NCBI GenBank assembly: GCA_030537795.1
Contig: JAUNVE010000020.1
Span: forward strand, 1 to 34,712
Reading direction: 5' to 3'
DNA length: 34,712 nucleotides
Origin: Actinomycetaceae bacterium
GTDB taxonomy: Bacteria; Actinomycetota; Actinomycetes; Actinomycetales; Actinomycetaceae
Positions 15,457 to 23,381 of the stretch are shown here, in pieces. A model generated the notes under the pieces. It was not told the DNA's origin and ran no database searches. It saw nothing but the letters and a program-made list of their open reading frames with translations. Numbering within the stretch: the first letter of the stretch is position 1; every line of letters begins with the position of its first letter. The position numbers were made by a program, and so were the translations under genes.

Positions 15457-17535
15457 ATGACTACTGCCAATCCAGTTGCGAGCGCCGACAAATACGGCCT
15501 CCACGTTCTTGTGTTGGTAGCCGATAGAGAGGACTACGCTCTCGAAGCTGCCGAACAGCTCAATGCCGGTATCGACCACTGCGATGTGCAGGTTGTGATG
15601 GGAGTGGAGGGCGCTTTGCGGGCCGCAGAACGTACCTGCCCCGGCACTTCCAAATGTCTGGTTCCCACCATTGTCCTATCTGCCCGGTTGGGGCGAGTCG
15701 ATGACATTGTTGAACAGCTTTCGGCACACAAACGATTCAGTCAATCAGGCTTCGTGCTCCTAACAGACCAGCGCACCCACGATGACACCTGGAAGGCCCT
15801 ACATCGTGGGAAACTGGTGTCGATTATCGCGTGTCCATGGACAGCATCCACCCTCATTGAACAGGTCGATGCCAGCGTTGACCGATGGCTTATCAAATGG
15901 ATGCCGGATGCCGAGATTACGCATGCGCTACAAGCTGACGGCGTCTATGACGCACCGCGCGGCGGCGATCTGCTCTACGGACTTGATTCTCCCGGCGAAC
16001 AGATGCAAATGTTTCTGCTACAGGGAATTGAGAAGATTCTGGGGCCTCGTCCACGCATGCTGGTACCTGAAGGTGTTGATTTGACGCGACAGGGCGAATC
16101 CGTCGACGCCGTCTATCTCGTGCTACGAGGTTCGGTAGCGTTGCATCGCTCATCGCAGTTCGGTGACGTCCTTCTTCACCATGCCACGTCGGGGCCCCTG
16201 ATTGGTCTGATTTCGCTTGCACGTCAGCAAAGAGCTCTCTTTACCTCTACGACGACAACCGATGCTGAAGTGGTTCGTCTATCGCTAGAACAACTCGAAT
16301 ATGTTCTACAACAGTCGCCTGATACCTCAGCCAATCTCGCGGTAGTCGCCATTCAAGCATTGACGCAACGGCTGGTGCGGGCCGAATATTTGCATATTGA
16401 AAAGAACGAACTCGCCGAACAGCTGGAACGCGAACGCGAAACCCTGGAAAAAACACTTGAAGAGTTGCGTGCCACCCGAGAACAGCTGGTAGAAAAAACG
16501 AAATATGCCATGCTCGGTGAACTTTCAGCCGGTATCGCCCACGAACTCAATAATCCCGTGGCCGCTCTGCAACGTGCCACCCAGCAGATCGGTGACGACC
16601 TCGACACCATACTGGCGGCAACGGATGAGTTGGCTGATGCGCAAGGAACGCTCCAGCGCACTATTAATGCGCCACCGCGGTCGACCTCTGAAGAACGACG
16701 GCTGGTTCGCAACGTTATGCGCTATACAAAAGAAGATCGGGAGGTTGCCAAACGTCTGGTGGCAGCCGAAATTATCGACGAAGTCAATATTAAAGCCATC
16801 GTGAAAAAGGATCGCTCTTACCGTCGTCGACATCCGTTACGCCCCGAGCACTCACCGATGAAGGTAATTGAAGCGGCTGCTCATATTGGCAGAGCAGTGA
16901 AAAACTCTAATGTGGCGGCTAGAAGGATCGTTGATCTCGTCTCGTCGCTACGAGCCTATGCGCGGCCGGATTCCGCGCCGGTGGATGACATTGATATCCA
17001 CGAAAGCATTGAAGATACCTTGCGGCTGACGGCTCACCGATTGCGCTCCGTTGAGATTGAGCGTGCCTACGGTGATCTACCGCGTATTCGCTGCTATCCT
17101 GCGCGTCTTGAACAGGTGTGGACCAACCTGCTCATCAACGCTTCCGAAGCCATTGAAGCAGAAGATGAGGAACTAGCTAATGACCCCGATCCGACCTCAA
17201 CGGATGCCATTCGACTGCCCGCTCGCGGGGCAACGCCGCCGACGATCCGAGTCGAAACGTCGCAGCCTGATGATGGTCACATCTGCGTCACCGTCATAGA
17301 CAATGGGCCTGGAATCGCACCGGAGGATATCGACCACATCGTGGAACCGCATTTCACCACCAAAGGAGGGCAAGTACGTTACGGGCTCGGCATGGGAATG
17401 TCGATTACGCATTCCATTATTGACGATCATGACGGTACATTACGCATTGAATCGCAACCAGGCCGCACCGCCATATCCGCGATCCTGCCTATTGCGGGAC
17501 CCGAAGATACCCCAATGGACGACCAGTCCTATTAG
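15457..17535 (+). CDS. Soluble histidine kinase with degenerate receiver and cyclic-nucleotide-binding-like domains
   Basis: 692-aa cytosolic sensor kinase with no membrane segment. Residues ~15-145 look like a receiver domain of the 'xPW' type, but the phospho-acceptor position reads VLSARL (Ser75) and the conserved lysine is replaced (ACPW, C126), so it is probably a pseudo-receiver. Residues ~190-290 resemble a cNMP-binding/Crp-type beta-roll (VYLVLRGSVALH, GPLIGLISL). A charged coiled coil (~305-345) leads to the HisKA box with H362 in GIAHELNNP, then the HATPase domain: N557 in NLLINASEA, DNGPGI, HFTTK and YGLGMGMS. All catalytic boxes are intact. It starts 15 bases after the carrier gene, with AGGAG before the ATG, and is followed by its likely partner response regulator. 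Confidence 0.9.
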   Translation: MTTANPVASADKYGLHVLVLVADREDYALEAAEQLNAGIDHCDVQVVMGVEGALRAAERTCPGTSKCLVPTIVLSARLGRVDDIVEQLSAHKRFSQSGFVLLTDQRTHDDTWKALHRGKLVSIIACPWTASTLIEQVDASVDRWLIKWMPDAEITHALQADGVYDAPRGGDLLYGLDSPGEQMQMFLLQGIEKILGPRPRMLVPEGVDLTRQGESVDAVYLVLRGSVALHRSSQFGDVLLHHATSGPLIGLISLARQQRALFTSTTTTDAEVVRLSLEQLEYVLQQSPDTSANLAVVAIQALTQRLVRAEYLHIEKNELAEQLERERETLEKTLEELRATREQLVEKTKYAMLGELSAGIAHELNNPVAALQRATQQIGDDLDTILAATDELADAQGTLQRTINAPPRSTSEERRLVRNVMRYTKEDREVAKRLVAAEIIDEVNIKAIVKKDRSYRRRHPLRPEHSPMKVIEAAAHIGRAVKNSNVAARRIVDLVSSLRAYARPDSAPVDDIDIHESIEDTLRLTAHRLRSVEIERAYGDLPRIRCYPARLEQVWTNLLINASEAIEAEDEELANDPDPTSTDAIRLPARGATPPTIRVETSQPDDGHICVTVIDNGPGIAPEDIDHIVEPHFTTKGGQVRYGLGMGMSITHSIIDDHDGTLRIESQPGRTAISAILPIAGPEDTPMDDQSY

Positions 17536-17568
17536 AGTAAAGTACAGACCGGCACAAATGAGGACATC

Positions 17569-18039
17569 ATGCAACTGGCAATCCTGATTCTCGAAGACGA
17601 ACCTGAAGTCCGCGACGCGCTTGAACGAGATTTAGCGCCGATCGCCTCCGACGTGCGAATTGAAGTCGCTGACACCGTGGCCGACGCCTGGGACGTGGTG
17701 GCGGAAATCGATGATGATGGTGACATTCTCGCTCTCGTGCTGGCTGACCATCGTCTGCCGGGCAAAACAGGAGTCGATTTCCTCGTCGAGATGAATGATG
17801 ACGAACGCACCGCACTGACGCGGAAGGTTCTCGTCACCGGGCAGGCCGACCAGGACGATACGATCCGCGCACTCAATCAAGCCAAACTCGACCACTATTT
17901 TTCGAAACCGTGGGATGTGGACAAACTACTCGGTGTCATTCGCGATCAACTCACTGATTATGTTCTCGATCTCGATATAGACCCGTTGCCGTATTTACGT
18001 GTGCTTGACGGTGTGCGCGTAATGGAATCACTAGGTTAG
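17569..18039 (+). CDS. Receiver-only response regulator
   Basis: 156-aa single-domain response regulator. The acidic pocket is E9-D10-E11, the phosphorylation site D60 (LADHRLPG), the switch threonine T90 (VTGQA) and the conserved lysine K113 (YFSKPW). The AKLDHYFSKPW end is the form seen in receivers attached to thioredoxin-reductase-like and other cytosolic output proteins. After the domain, only about 35 residues remain (DYVLDLDIDPLPYLRVLDG…), with no helix-turn-helix or enzyme domain, so it is unlikely to bind DNA directly. The gene sits 33 bases after the kinase gene with a GAGGA ribosome-binding site, and ends 2 bases before the next gene. Confidence 0.93.
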   Translation: MQLAILILEDEPEVRDALERDLAPIASDVRIEVADTVADAWDVVAEIDDDGDILALVLADHRLPGKTGVDFLVEMNDDERTALTRKVLVTGQADQDDTIRALNQAKLDHYFSKPWDVDKLLGVIRDQLTDYVLDLDIDPLPYLRVLDGVRVMESLG

Positions 18040-18041
18040 CC

Positions 18042-18707
18042 ATGGCCGGAGTCGTGCAGCGATTCACCAGACTGCACGGCACTCTGCATGCCGGAACACT
18101 TATTGTTGGTGCGACTCTCTTAGGAATCTCTACCCATCTGGCGGCCGGCTCACCAGTTTTCTATTTTCTGACAGCTACGTTGGGAGTCATCTGGTTTGGC
18201 GGAGCGTGGGTTACCCATGAAGAGCGTGGGCTATGGGGATGGCTACGCGAATGTGATGCCGTTGACCGCAAACCACCCGGATCTGCCATCAGCATCGGAC
18301 TCGGAATCGGAGGGGCACTGGCGATAGCTTTTATTGCCGGAGCTTTTCTTATTGACCTCATTCCGCCATTGCGTGACCCGTTAGTTGATCTCCTTGAGTT
18401 TGCGCGTTTTGGCGCTCTTCCCACCGTCACCATCATTACCGTAACTACCGGATGCGCCGAAGAAATATACTTTCGTGGTGCGCTCTTTCGTGATTTACCA
18501 GAAAAATGGGCGATGTGGGCCAGCGCCGGTCTGTATGCTCTGGTGACATCGGTTTCTGGTATCGCATTACTTACCCTGTCCGCCTTAACCCTCGGTATCG
18601 TGTGCGGTTATGCCCGCGCACACTGGGGTCGTGTGGACCAATGCATCGTCATCCACCTGGTGTGGTCGTTGACCATGCTCTATGTCCTCCCGTTGATAAT
18701 TACCTGA
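18042..18707 (+). CDS. CPBP/Abi-family membrane protein (intramembrane glutamic protease type)
   Basis: 221-aa polytopic membrane protein with about six hydrophobic segments. Motif 1 of CPBP proteases is present: E140-E141-I-Y-F-R145-G. The usual second motif (F-x-x-x-H) is not evident; the matching place seems to read LYALVTSVSG. The third histidine motif is present as HLVWS, with Ser rather than Asn. The catalytic set may therefore be incomplete, and the protein could be a non-proteolytic relative. It lies between the response regulator (2-base gap) and the SDR-TspO gene (13 bases) and is surely co-transcribed. Family roles include prenyl-protein processing and bacteriocin self-immunity; none is proved here. 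Confidence 0.8.
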   Translation: MAGVVQRFTRLHGTLHAGTLIVGATLLGISTHLAAGSPVFYFLTATLGVIWFGGAWVTHEERGLWGWLRECDAVDRKPPGSAISIGLGIGGALAIAFIAGAFLIDLIPPLRDPLVDLLEFARFGALPTVTIITVTTGCAEEIYFRGALFRDLPEKWAMWASAGLYALVTSVSGIALLTLSALTLGIVCGYARAHWGRVDQCIVIHLVWSLTMLYVLPLIIT

Positions 18708-18720
18708 TGGAGCTATTGAA

Positions 18721-20199
18721 ATGGAAAACAAAACGGCCTTAGTAACGGGAGCAACAGGATATGTGGGAAGCCTACTCGTGCGCCGATTGGCTGATACACA
18801 GTGGGCAGTAAAAGTCCTTGTGCGCAGTAAAGACAAGGCGAAGCTAATGCCGTGGGCAGATTTAATCAACGATTCACAAGAATGTGAATCCGGCCGTGTT
18901 GTAGTTATCGAAGGAGATGCCCTTAATCAGTTCGATCTTGATCGCGCATTAGAGGGCGTGGATGTTGCCTGGTACCTCTTACATTCGATGGGTAATGATC
19001 GTGCTTTCGTGGAGGAAGAACGGCTGATGGCTCAGATGTTTGCGCAGGCAGTCAAACGAGCACTAACCGAACGGATTGTGTACCTTGGAGCGCTTGCGCC
19101 ACATGGTGAAAAGTCTCTACATCTAGAATCGCGCAGGCAGGTCGGTCGGATTTTAGAAAGTTCCGGCGCCCTCACAATAGGACTATCGGCGGGGCTTGTA
19201 GTCGGTGACCGTTCGGCATCTTTTGCCATGCTTCGTCACTTGGCGGAGCGCTTGCCGCTGATTGTGGCACCCCGATGGATGCATAATCGCATTACCCCAA
19301 TTTCCGAAAAAGATTTGCTATACCTGCTGGAAAGCGCTGGTACAGTCGAGGTCGAAGAATCGCGTTTATTCGATATCGGCAGTGCTGAGGAAATATCCTA
19401 CGTGGAAATGTTGACGCGGTATGTCACCCATTTTCACCTCGGACGCAAGCGTATATGGACCGCGCCAATTGGCAATGCGCGTGTGGCATCTTGGGTAATT
19501 GGTCTGCTAACGCCAGTTGATCGGCATTTGGCCGAACCCCTAGTTGAAAGCATGGTGCATGACACGGTGGTTGCCGAATGGGATTTTTCTACCGTGGTGG
19601 GGGAACCTCTCGGGGGACTTGATGATCTGGATGAGGCCTTCGCGGCAACGGCTTTATCAATCAGTCCCCACCGGTGGCGGAAAATTATTTTTGCCGTATC
19701 CGCCTCCGTTGCTGCTACTGCGACTATGGCAAGTGCTTTTATGCGTGTGAATTCACCCTGGTATCAGCGTCTGCCGAAAACCTCGTTGAAACCGCCGCGC
19801 TGGGTATTTCCTATTGTGTGGACTGTCCTTTATGCCGATCTTGCGCTAACGGGTGCGCTGACACTTGCGGATATCGGGGAAGCTGATCCCTCAGACATGT
19901 CATCCGCTAGCGTGACAGCAGAAATGACGGCGGAGGAAAAACGTTTCATTGCGGCAGGAGTAGCTAATCTGGCGCTTAATGCGGCTTGGCCTTTGCTGTT
20001 TTTCAAGTTGCGGCACCTACCGGCAGCGGCCATTGAATGCGCCCTTCTAGCCACATCATCAATCGACCTGGTTAGACGGGTGGGAAAAATCAATGCGGGA
20101 AGGGGAGTAGTCCTTTCTCCATATGCTCTCTGGACGACCTACGCGACGTTATTGACTACACGAATTGCCGCCAAGGCGCGGCACAATGATTGTGGTTGA
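18721..20199 (+). CDS. Fusion of an NAD(P)-binding SDR (YbjT-like) domain to a TspO/MBR membrane domain
   Basis: 492 aa. Residues 1-~310 form an atypical short-chain dehydrogenase/NmrA-YbjT-like Rossmann domain: ALVTGATGYVGSLLVRRL at the N-terminus, VIEGDALN, and WYLLHSMGN in place of a normal active site. From ~325 the protein becomes a TspO/MBR domain: a membrane helix (VSASVAATATMASAFM), PWYQRLPKTSLKPPRWVFP, VWTVLYADLALTG, NLALNAAWPLLFF, and a last helix pair with LSPYALWTTYATLLTTRI. TspO proteins bind tetrapyrroles and act in porphyrin or oxidative-stress responses. The frame is continuous with no sign of a sequencing join. Last gene of the run beginning with the DASS carrier. Confidence 0.87.
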   Translation: MENKTALVTGATGYVGSLLVRRLADTQWAVKVLVRSKDKAKLMPWADLINDSQECESGRVVVIEGDALNQFDLDRALEGVDVAWYLLHSMGNDRAFVEEERLMAQMFAQAVKRALTERIVYLGALAPHGEKSLHLESRRQVGRILESSGALTIGLSAGLVVGDRSASFAMLRHLAERLPLIVAPRWMHNRITPISEKDLLYLLESAGTVEVEESRLFDIGSAEEISYVEMLTRYVTHFHLGRKRIWTAPIGNARVASWVIGLLTPVDRHLAEPLVESMVHDTVVAEWDFSTVVGEPLGGLDDLDEAFAATALSISPHRWRKIIFAVSASVAATATMASAFMRVNSPWYQRLPKTSLKPPRWVFPIVWTVLYADLALTGALTLADIGEADPSDMSSASVTAEMTAEEKRFIAAGVANLALNAAWPLLFFKLRHLPAAAIECALLATSSIDLVRRVGKINAGRGVVLSPYALWTTYATLLTTRIAAKARHNDCG

Positions 20200-20329
20200 G
20201 CCCTCCAGTCTCGCGTGGCGAACTCACATGCCATCACTCGTGGCGGTGATATCTGATGTGCCGATTTTCAATATCTGAAGTTTCTTTTAACTACCATCGG
20301 CGATAATGCAGGATATGTTTTAGAAGTGT

Positions 20330-20358
20330 TTACGGTTGCGGAAAAAGATGTATATAAT
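20330..20358 (+). promoter_or_regulatory. Promoter of the 216-aa unknown gene
   Basis: Perfect -10 hexamer TATAAT (20353-20358), with TTACGG (20330-20335) as a weak -35 at a 17-base spacing. The start of transcription would be near 20365, about 26 bases before ATG 20391. The neighbourhood (20200-20390) is otherwise empty and A+T-rich. Confidence 0.5.
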
Positions 20359-20390
20359 CACCATTAACAAGTAAAGCGTTAGTAAACCTT

Positions 20391-21041
20391 ATGGGGGTTA
20401 TTGTGCATCTCTCCCGCCCGCTAGAGCAGATGTACGCTACCACAAGCGTACGAGTGTCACCCGTCGTCTCAACTGTGAAGGCAGAGAACCTGAGACATGA
20501 TCTTGGGCTGATGCCAGCCAACGGCCTCATCGGTGTGCCGGCTTGCCTCGCCACCGGATACGGTAGCGGATTGGACCCCGACCTCATCCGCATCGGGGCC
20601 CTGGCCGAAACTGAACGCTACCACGGTCAAATCGACACCATTACATGGTATGTTTCGTCGGGAAGTGAACTTGACAATGATTCCCTTCTGACGAGCTTTG
20701 ATGCCCTCGTGAACGAAAGAATTGCCACCCACTGGGCCGCGCGTATTCGTACTCCTACCCAAGCGCGCCTTGCCATTGGTAACTCGCGAGTAAGACGAAT
20801 CGAAATACCGTTCGGGTCGATTACCGATGAAATACTTCAGATTGTGGGGCCATCGAGCGCATACGTGAATTTCGCGGTTCCCGCCTCTATTGGATCTGCG
20901 GCCCTCGTTGCGCTGGCTCATTCCACCGGCATTGACGAAATCGTTATCGAGGTCGCTTCAAAACGGGATATCGTCACCGCACAAAAAACTCTTGCAACCA
21001 TTGACAGAGCACGAGGTTTCAACCGATTCCGCGCAGCCTAG
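20391..21041 (+). CDS. Protein of unknown function, 216 aa
   Basis: I do not recognise a family. The protein is soluble with no signal peptide or membrane helix, has alternating strand and helix segments (LIGVPACLATGYGSGLDPDL; RVRRIEIPFGSI; NFAVPASIGSAALVALA; IDEIVIEVASKRDIVTA), and ends in a basic tail (RARGFNRFRAA). ATG 20391 has no ribosome-binding site, while the in-frame GTG at 20403 lies 5 bases after GGGGG (20393-20397); either could be used. A near-consensus promoter precedes it. It is followed after 27 bases by an RluA-type gene that seems to have its own -10 element. Base composition is like its neighbours, so this looks like a real, conserved-type gene. Confidence 0.65.
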   Translation: MGVIVHLSRPLEQMYATTSVRVSPVVSTVKAENLRHDLGLMPANGLIGVPACLATGYGSGLDPDLIRIGALAETERYHGQIDTITWYVSSGSELDNDSLLTSFDALVNERIATHWAARIRTPTQARLAIGNSRVRRIEIPFGSITDEILQIVGPSSAYVNFAVPASIGSAALVALAHSTGIDEIVIEVASKRDIVTAQKTLATIDRARGFNRFRAA

Positions 21042-21056
21042 TTATCAGTACCGCGT

Positions 21057-21071
21057 TACAATCGGGGCGTG
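21057..21071 (+). promoter_or_regulatory. -10 element placing the pseudouridine synthase gene as possibly leaderless
   Basis: TACAAT (21057-21062) ends 6 bases before the GTG at 21069, so the transcript may begin at the start codon. No ribosome-binding site is present. Confidence 0.4.
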
Positions 21072-22091
21072 TACTCCCCGCGCCGACGTTCTCGCAATAG
21101 GCAAGTTCCTCCCGCCCGCTACGGATTGCGGCCTACACGTTTGCGACTACGAGACACTGAAAATCCGAAACTCAACGGATGCCTCCGCGATTGGATTCTC
21201 AGTCAGTATCCGCGCATGGACGAATCCACTCTCGATCACCTGTTTGCCGTTGGCGATATCGTCGATTCGCAGGCCGTTGCCATTCCACCCCACGCCCCCG
21301 CCACCACTATTCGCAGCGGTGTGTGGATGTATCGTCCCATCGAAGATGAGCCTGACGAACCGATGATAGTTCCAATAGTTGAACGCACGAGCAGGTGGAT
21401 AATTGCCGACAAACCCCACGGACTATCGACCATGCCGCGCGGCCAGTATATTGCTCGCACAGCAACAGTCGCGTTGCGTCGACAGGAGAATAACGACGAT
21501 ATTGTTACGGCGCATCGTCTCGATCGTTCGACCGCGGGTCTGTTACTCGCTACGCTACGTCCGGATATGAGACGTGTTTACCAAGAACTGTTTGCGCGTC
21601 GTCTCGTGACAAAACGGTATCGATTTGTTGCGCCAGTGCCATCACGTCAGCCGTCCAATCCTCTCGTTAGAGTTGAAAAAGACGGTTCATGGCTCCACGT
21701 CAGTGCCCGAATAGAGAAACAGTCGGGAACCCTGCGAGCCGTACTCAAACCCGGAGAGCCCAACTCTCTCACTCTCCTGCGTGATGCTGGTCCCCACCGA
21801 GTGATGCGCGGACACGAGGTCACCACCTACGATGTTGAACTTATTACCGGGCGTACGCACCAAATTCGAATTCACGCAGCAGGCCTGGGCACGCCCATTA
21901 TCGGTGACTCCCTGTTTGGAGGGGAATTCGCTCCGGTTCACGGCGATCGTGTAACTGAAAATCTGAGTGAACTTCAACTTCTCGCGTACGGCCTTGAGTT
22001 CACCGATCCGGTCAGCGGTGACTTCATCACGGCTCGAAGTAAACAAACGCTTGAATGGGATGCTCCGCTACCTCCACCGGAAGAGGCGTAG
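21069..22091 (+). CDS. RluA-family RNA pseudouridine synthase
   Basis: 340-aa enzyme isomerising uridine to pseudouridine in rRNA or tRNA. The catalytic motif is HRLDRSTAGLLL with the family Asp, preceded by IIADKPHGLSTMPRG, a Tyr-bearing TKRYRFVAPV, and the late motif TGRTHQIRIHAAGLGTPIIGD. An S4-like N-terminal part (LRDWILSQYPRM…) lacks a clear complete S4 fold. The N-terminus is strongly basic (SPRRRSRNRQ). GTG 21069 is chosen because TACAAT lies directly upstream and no ribosome-binding site is seen. The target nucleotide cannot be named. It converges with the oxidoreductase gene after 53 bases. Confidence 0.9.
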   Translation: MYSPRRRSRNRQVPPARYGLRPTRLRLRDTENPKLNGCLRDWILSQYPRMDESTLDHLFAVGDIVDSQAVAIPPHAPATTIRSGVWMYRPIEDEPDEPMIVPIVERTSRWIIADKPHGLSTMPRGQYIARTATVALRRQENNDDIVTAHRLDRSTAGLLLATLRPDMRRVYQELFARRLVTKRYRFVAPVPSRQPSNPLVRVEKDGSWLHVSARIEKQSGTLRAVLKPGEPNSLTLLRDAGPHRVMRGHEVTTYDVELITGRTHQIRIHAAGLGTPIIGDSLFGGEFAPVHGDRVTENLSELQLLAYGLEFTDPVSGDFITARSKQTLEWDAPLPPPEEA

Positions 22092-22144
22092 GATATCTAG
22101 CTACCGTAGAGTCTGCCTAGCGTACGCCCTCCCCCAAGTTCCCA

Positions 22145-23326
22145 CTACCCGTCGACGGTTTGCTTGACGAAGTACTGAACCAGGTCATCGGGGAGATCAT
22201 CAATTGTGCGCGGTACTGAACCGTGACGCAACGAGTAGGTAGCTTCAGCGCCGGTAACCGAGGCATACCAGGCGCCTAGCGGAGAGGTTTGAGTCGGTAC
22301 GCCCTCGCGAATAAATCGAAAGAACTCCCGAACGGTGCGTTCATCCGCGCATTGGTGTCCGCCCGCATCATCGCCGATGAGAATTTCCAGCGGCGCAACC
22401 GGGTCGTAACCGACCCGCTCTGTCCATACGCGGATAACTCCGCCGCCGGTGTCGCCGAAATTTTCCGCCCTTCCTCGGGTGCCAATAATCGTGTAGTTGC
22501 GCCAGTAGTCCGGTGTGTAATGACACTGCTGGTAGGAGGCGAAAATACCGTTATTGAATTGCATGAGAATCATCGACAGATCCTCAACATCAATGGTTGG
22601 GTTCAGATCGTACTGATGGTCCGGCGGCCACGTCCCGTAGTCAAACCACTGCGGCATCAGGCGGTCACTGTTATCACGCCGGGATTGCACGTGATTGTAG
22701 ACTCCCAGAGATCCCATACCCACAACAGTGCGCGTATAACTGTTGCCCAGCCAATGCATCACATCAATATCATGGGCGCCCTTTTGCAGAAGTAAACTGT
22801 TAACCCGGCTGCGTTGAGCGTGCCAGTCCTTGAAATAATAATCTCCGCCGTTTCCCACGAAGTGGCGGCACCATATGGCTTTTACGTCACCGATGATTCC
22901 GTCGTCAATGATTTTCTTGAACGTGGTCACCACTGACATGTGGCGCATGTTGTGGCCAACGTACAGTGGGGTTTTCGTCCGATATGCGGTGGTGAGGATC
23001 CGCGTTGCTCCCGACACGGTAATAGCCAACGGTTTCTCTAAATACACGGCAATACCGCGTTCAAGTAGCTCGCATGCGATGACCTCATGAGTGTCGTCAG
23101 GTGAGATCACAAATGCCGCATCAATTTCGTCGCGCGACCAACTGTCAATGGAGGGCATCACCGGAATCTCTCGCCCTAAACGTTCGACGACGCGATGTTC
23201 TGCATGCGGTGACGGGTCGGCCACAGCGACGATGACGGCATTGTGTTCGGGATTTTCAGCGTGGAGGGCGAGCGGCGCTCGGGCGCCGGCACCGACCACA
23301 CCAATGCGAAGTTGGCGTTTATTCAC
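22145..23326 (-). CDS. Gfo/Idh/MocA-family oxidoreductase
   Basis: 393-aa NAD(P)-dependent oxidoreductase, probably acting on a sugar or inositol-like substrate. The Rossmann N-domain begins LRIGVVGAGARAPLALHA, with VADPS after strand 2 and the EKP motif of the family (VYLEKPLAIT). A C-terminal alpha/beta domain carries a GAHDIDVMHWLG helix with the family's catalytic His. GTG 23326 has AAAGG 9 bases upstream. It lies 55 bases after the sulfurtransferase gene on the same strand. The sequence (GAGARA in place of the usual GxGxxG, a long insert with PQWFDYGTWPPDHQYD) does not look like the standard inositol dehydrogenase IolG. Confidence 0.88.
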   Translation of the reverse strand: MNKRQLRIGVVGAGARAPLALHAENPEHNAVIVAVADPSPHAEHRVVERLGREIPVMPSIDSWSRDEIDAAFVISPDDTHEVIACELLERGIAVYLEKPLAITVSGATRILTTAYRTKTPLYVGHNMRHMSVVTTFKKIIDDGIIGDVKAIWCRHFVGNGGDYYFKDWHAQRSRVNSLLLQKGAHDIDVMHWLGNSYTRTVVGMGSLGVYNHVQSRRDNSDRLMPQWFDYGTWPPDHQYDLNPTIDVEDLSMILMQFNNGIFASYQQCHYTPDYWRNYTIIGTRGRAENFGDTGGGVIRVWTERVGYDPVAPLEILIGDDAGGHQCADERTVREFFRFIREGVPTQTSPLGAWYASVTGAEATYSLRHGSVPRTIDDLPDDLVQYFVKQTVDG

Positions 23327-23381
23327 GGCAGAGACCTTTGATCAAATATGTGCCGTCGTGCGGCACAGGGTAGGCAGGTGG

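Noticed and set aside
22145-23326. Assignment of the Gfo/Idh/MocA protein as IolG
   Set aside because: It is far from the iol genes, lacks the standard GxGxxG form and has a large insert untypical of inositol dehydrogenase.
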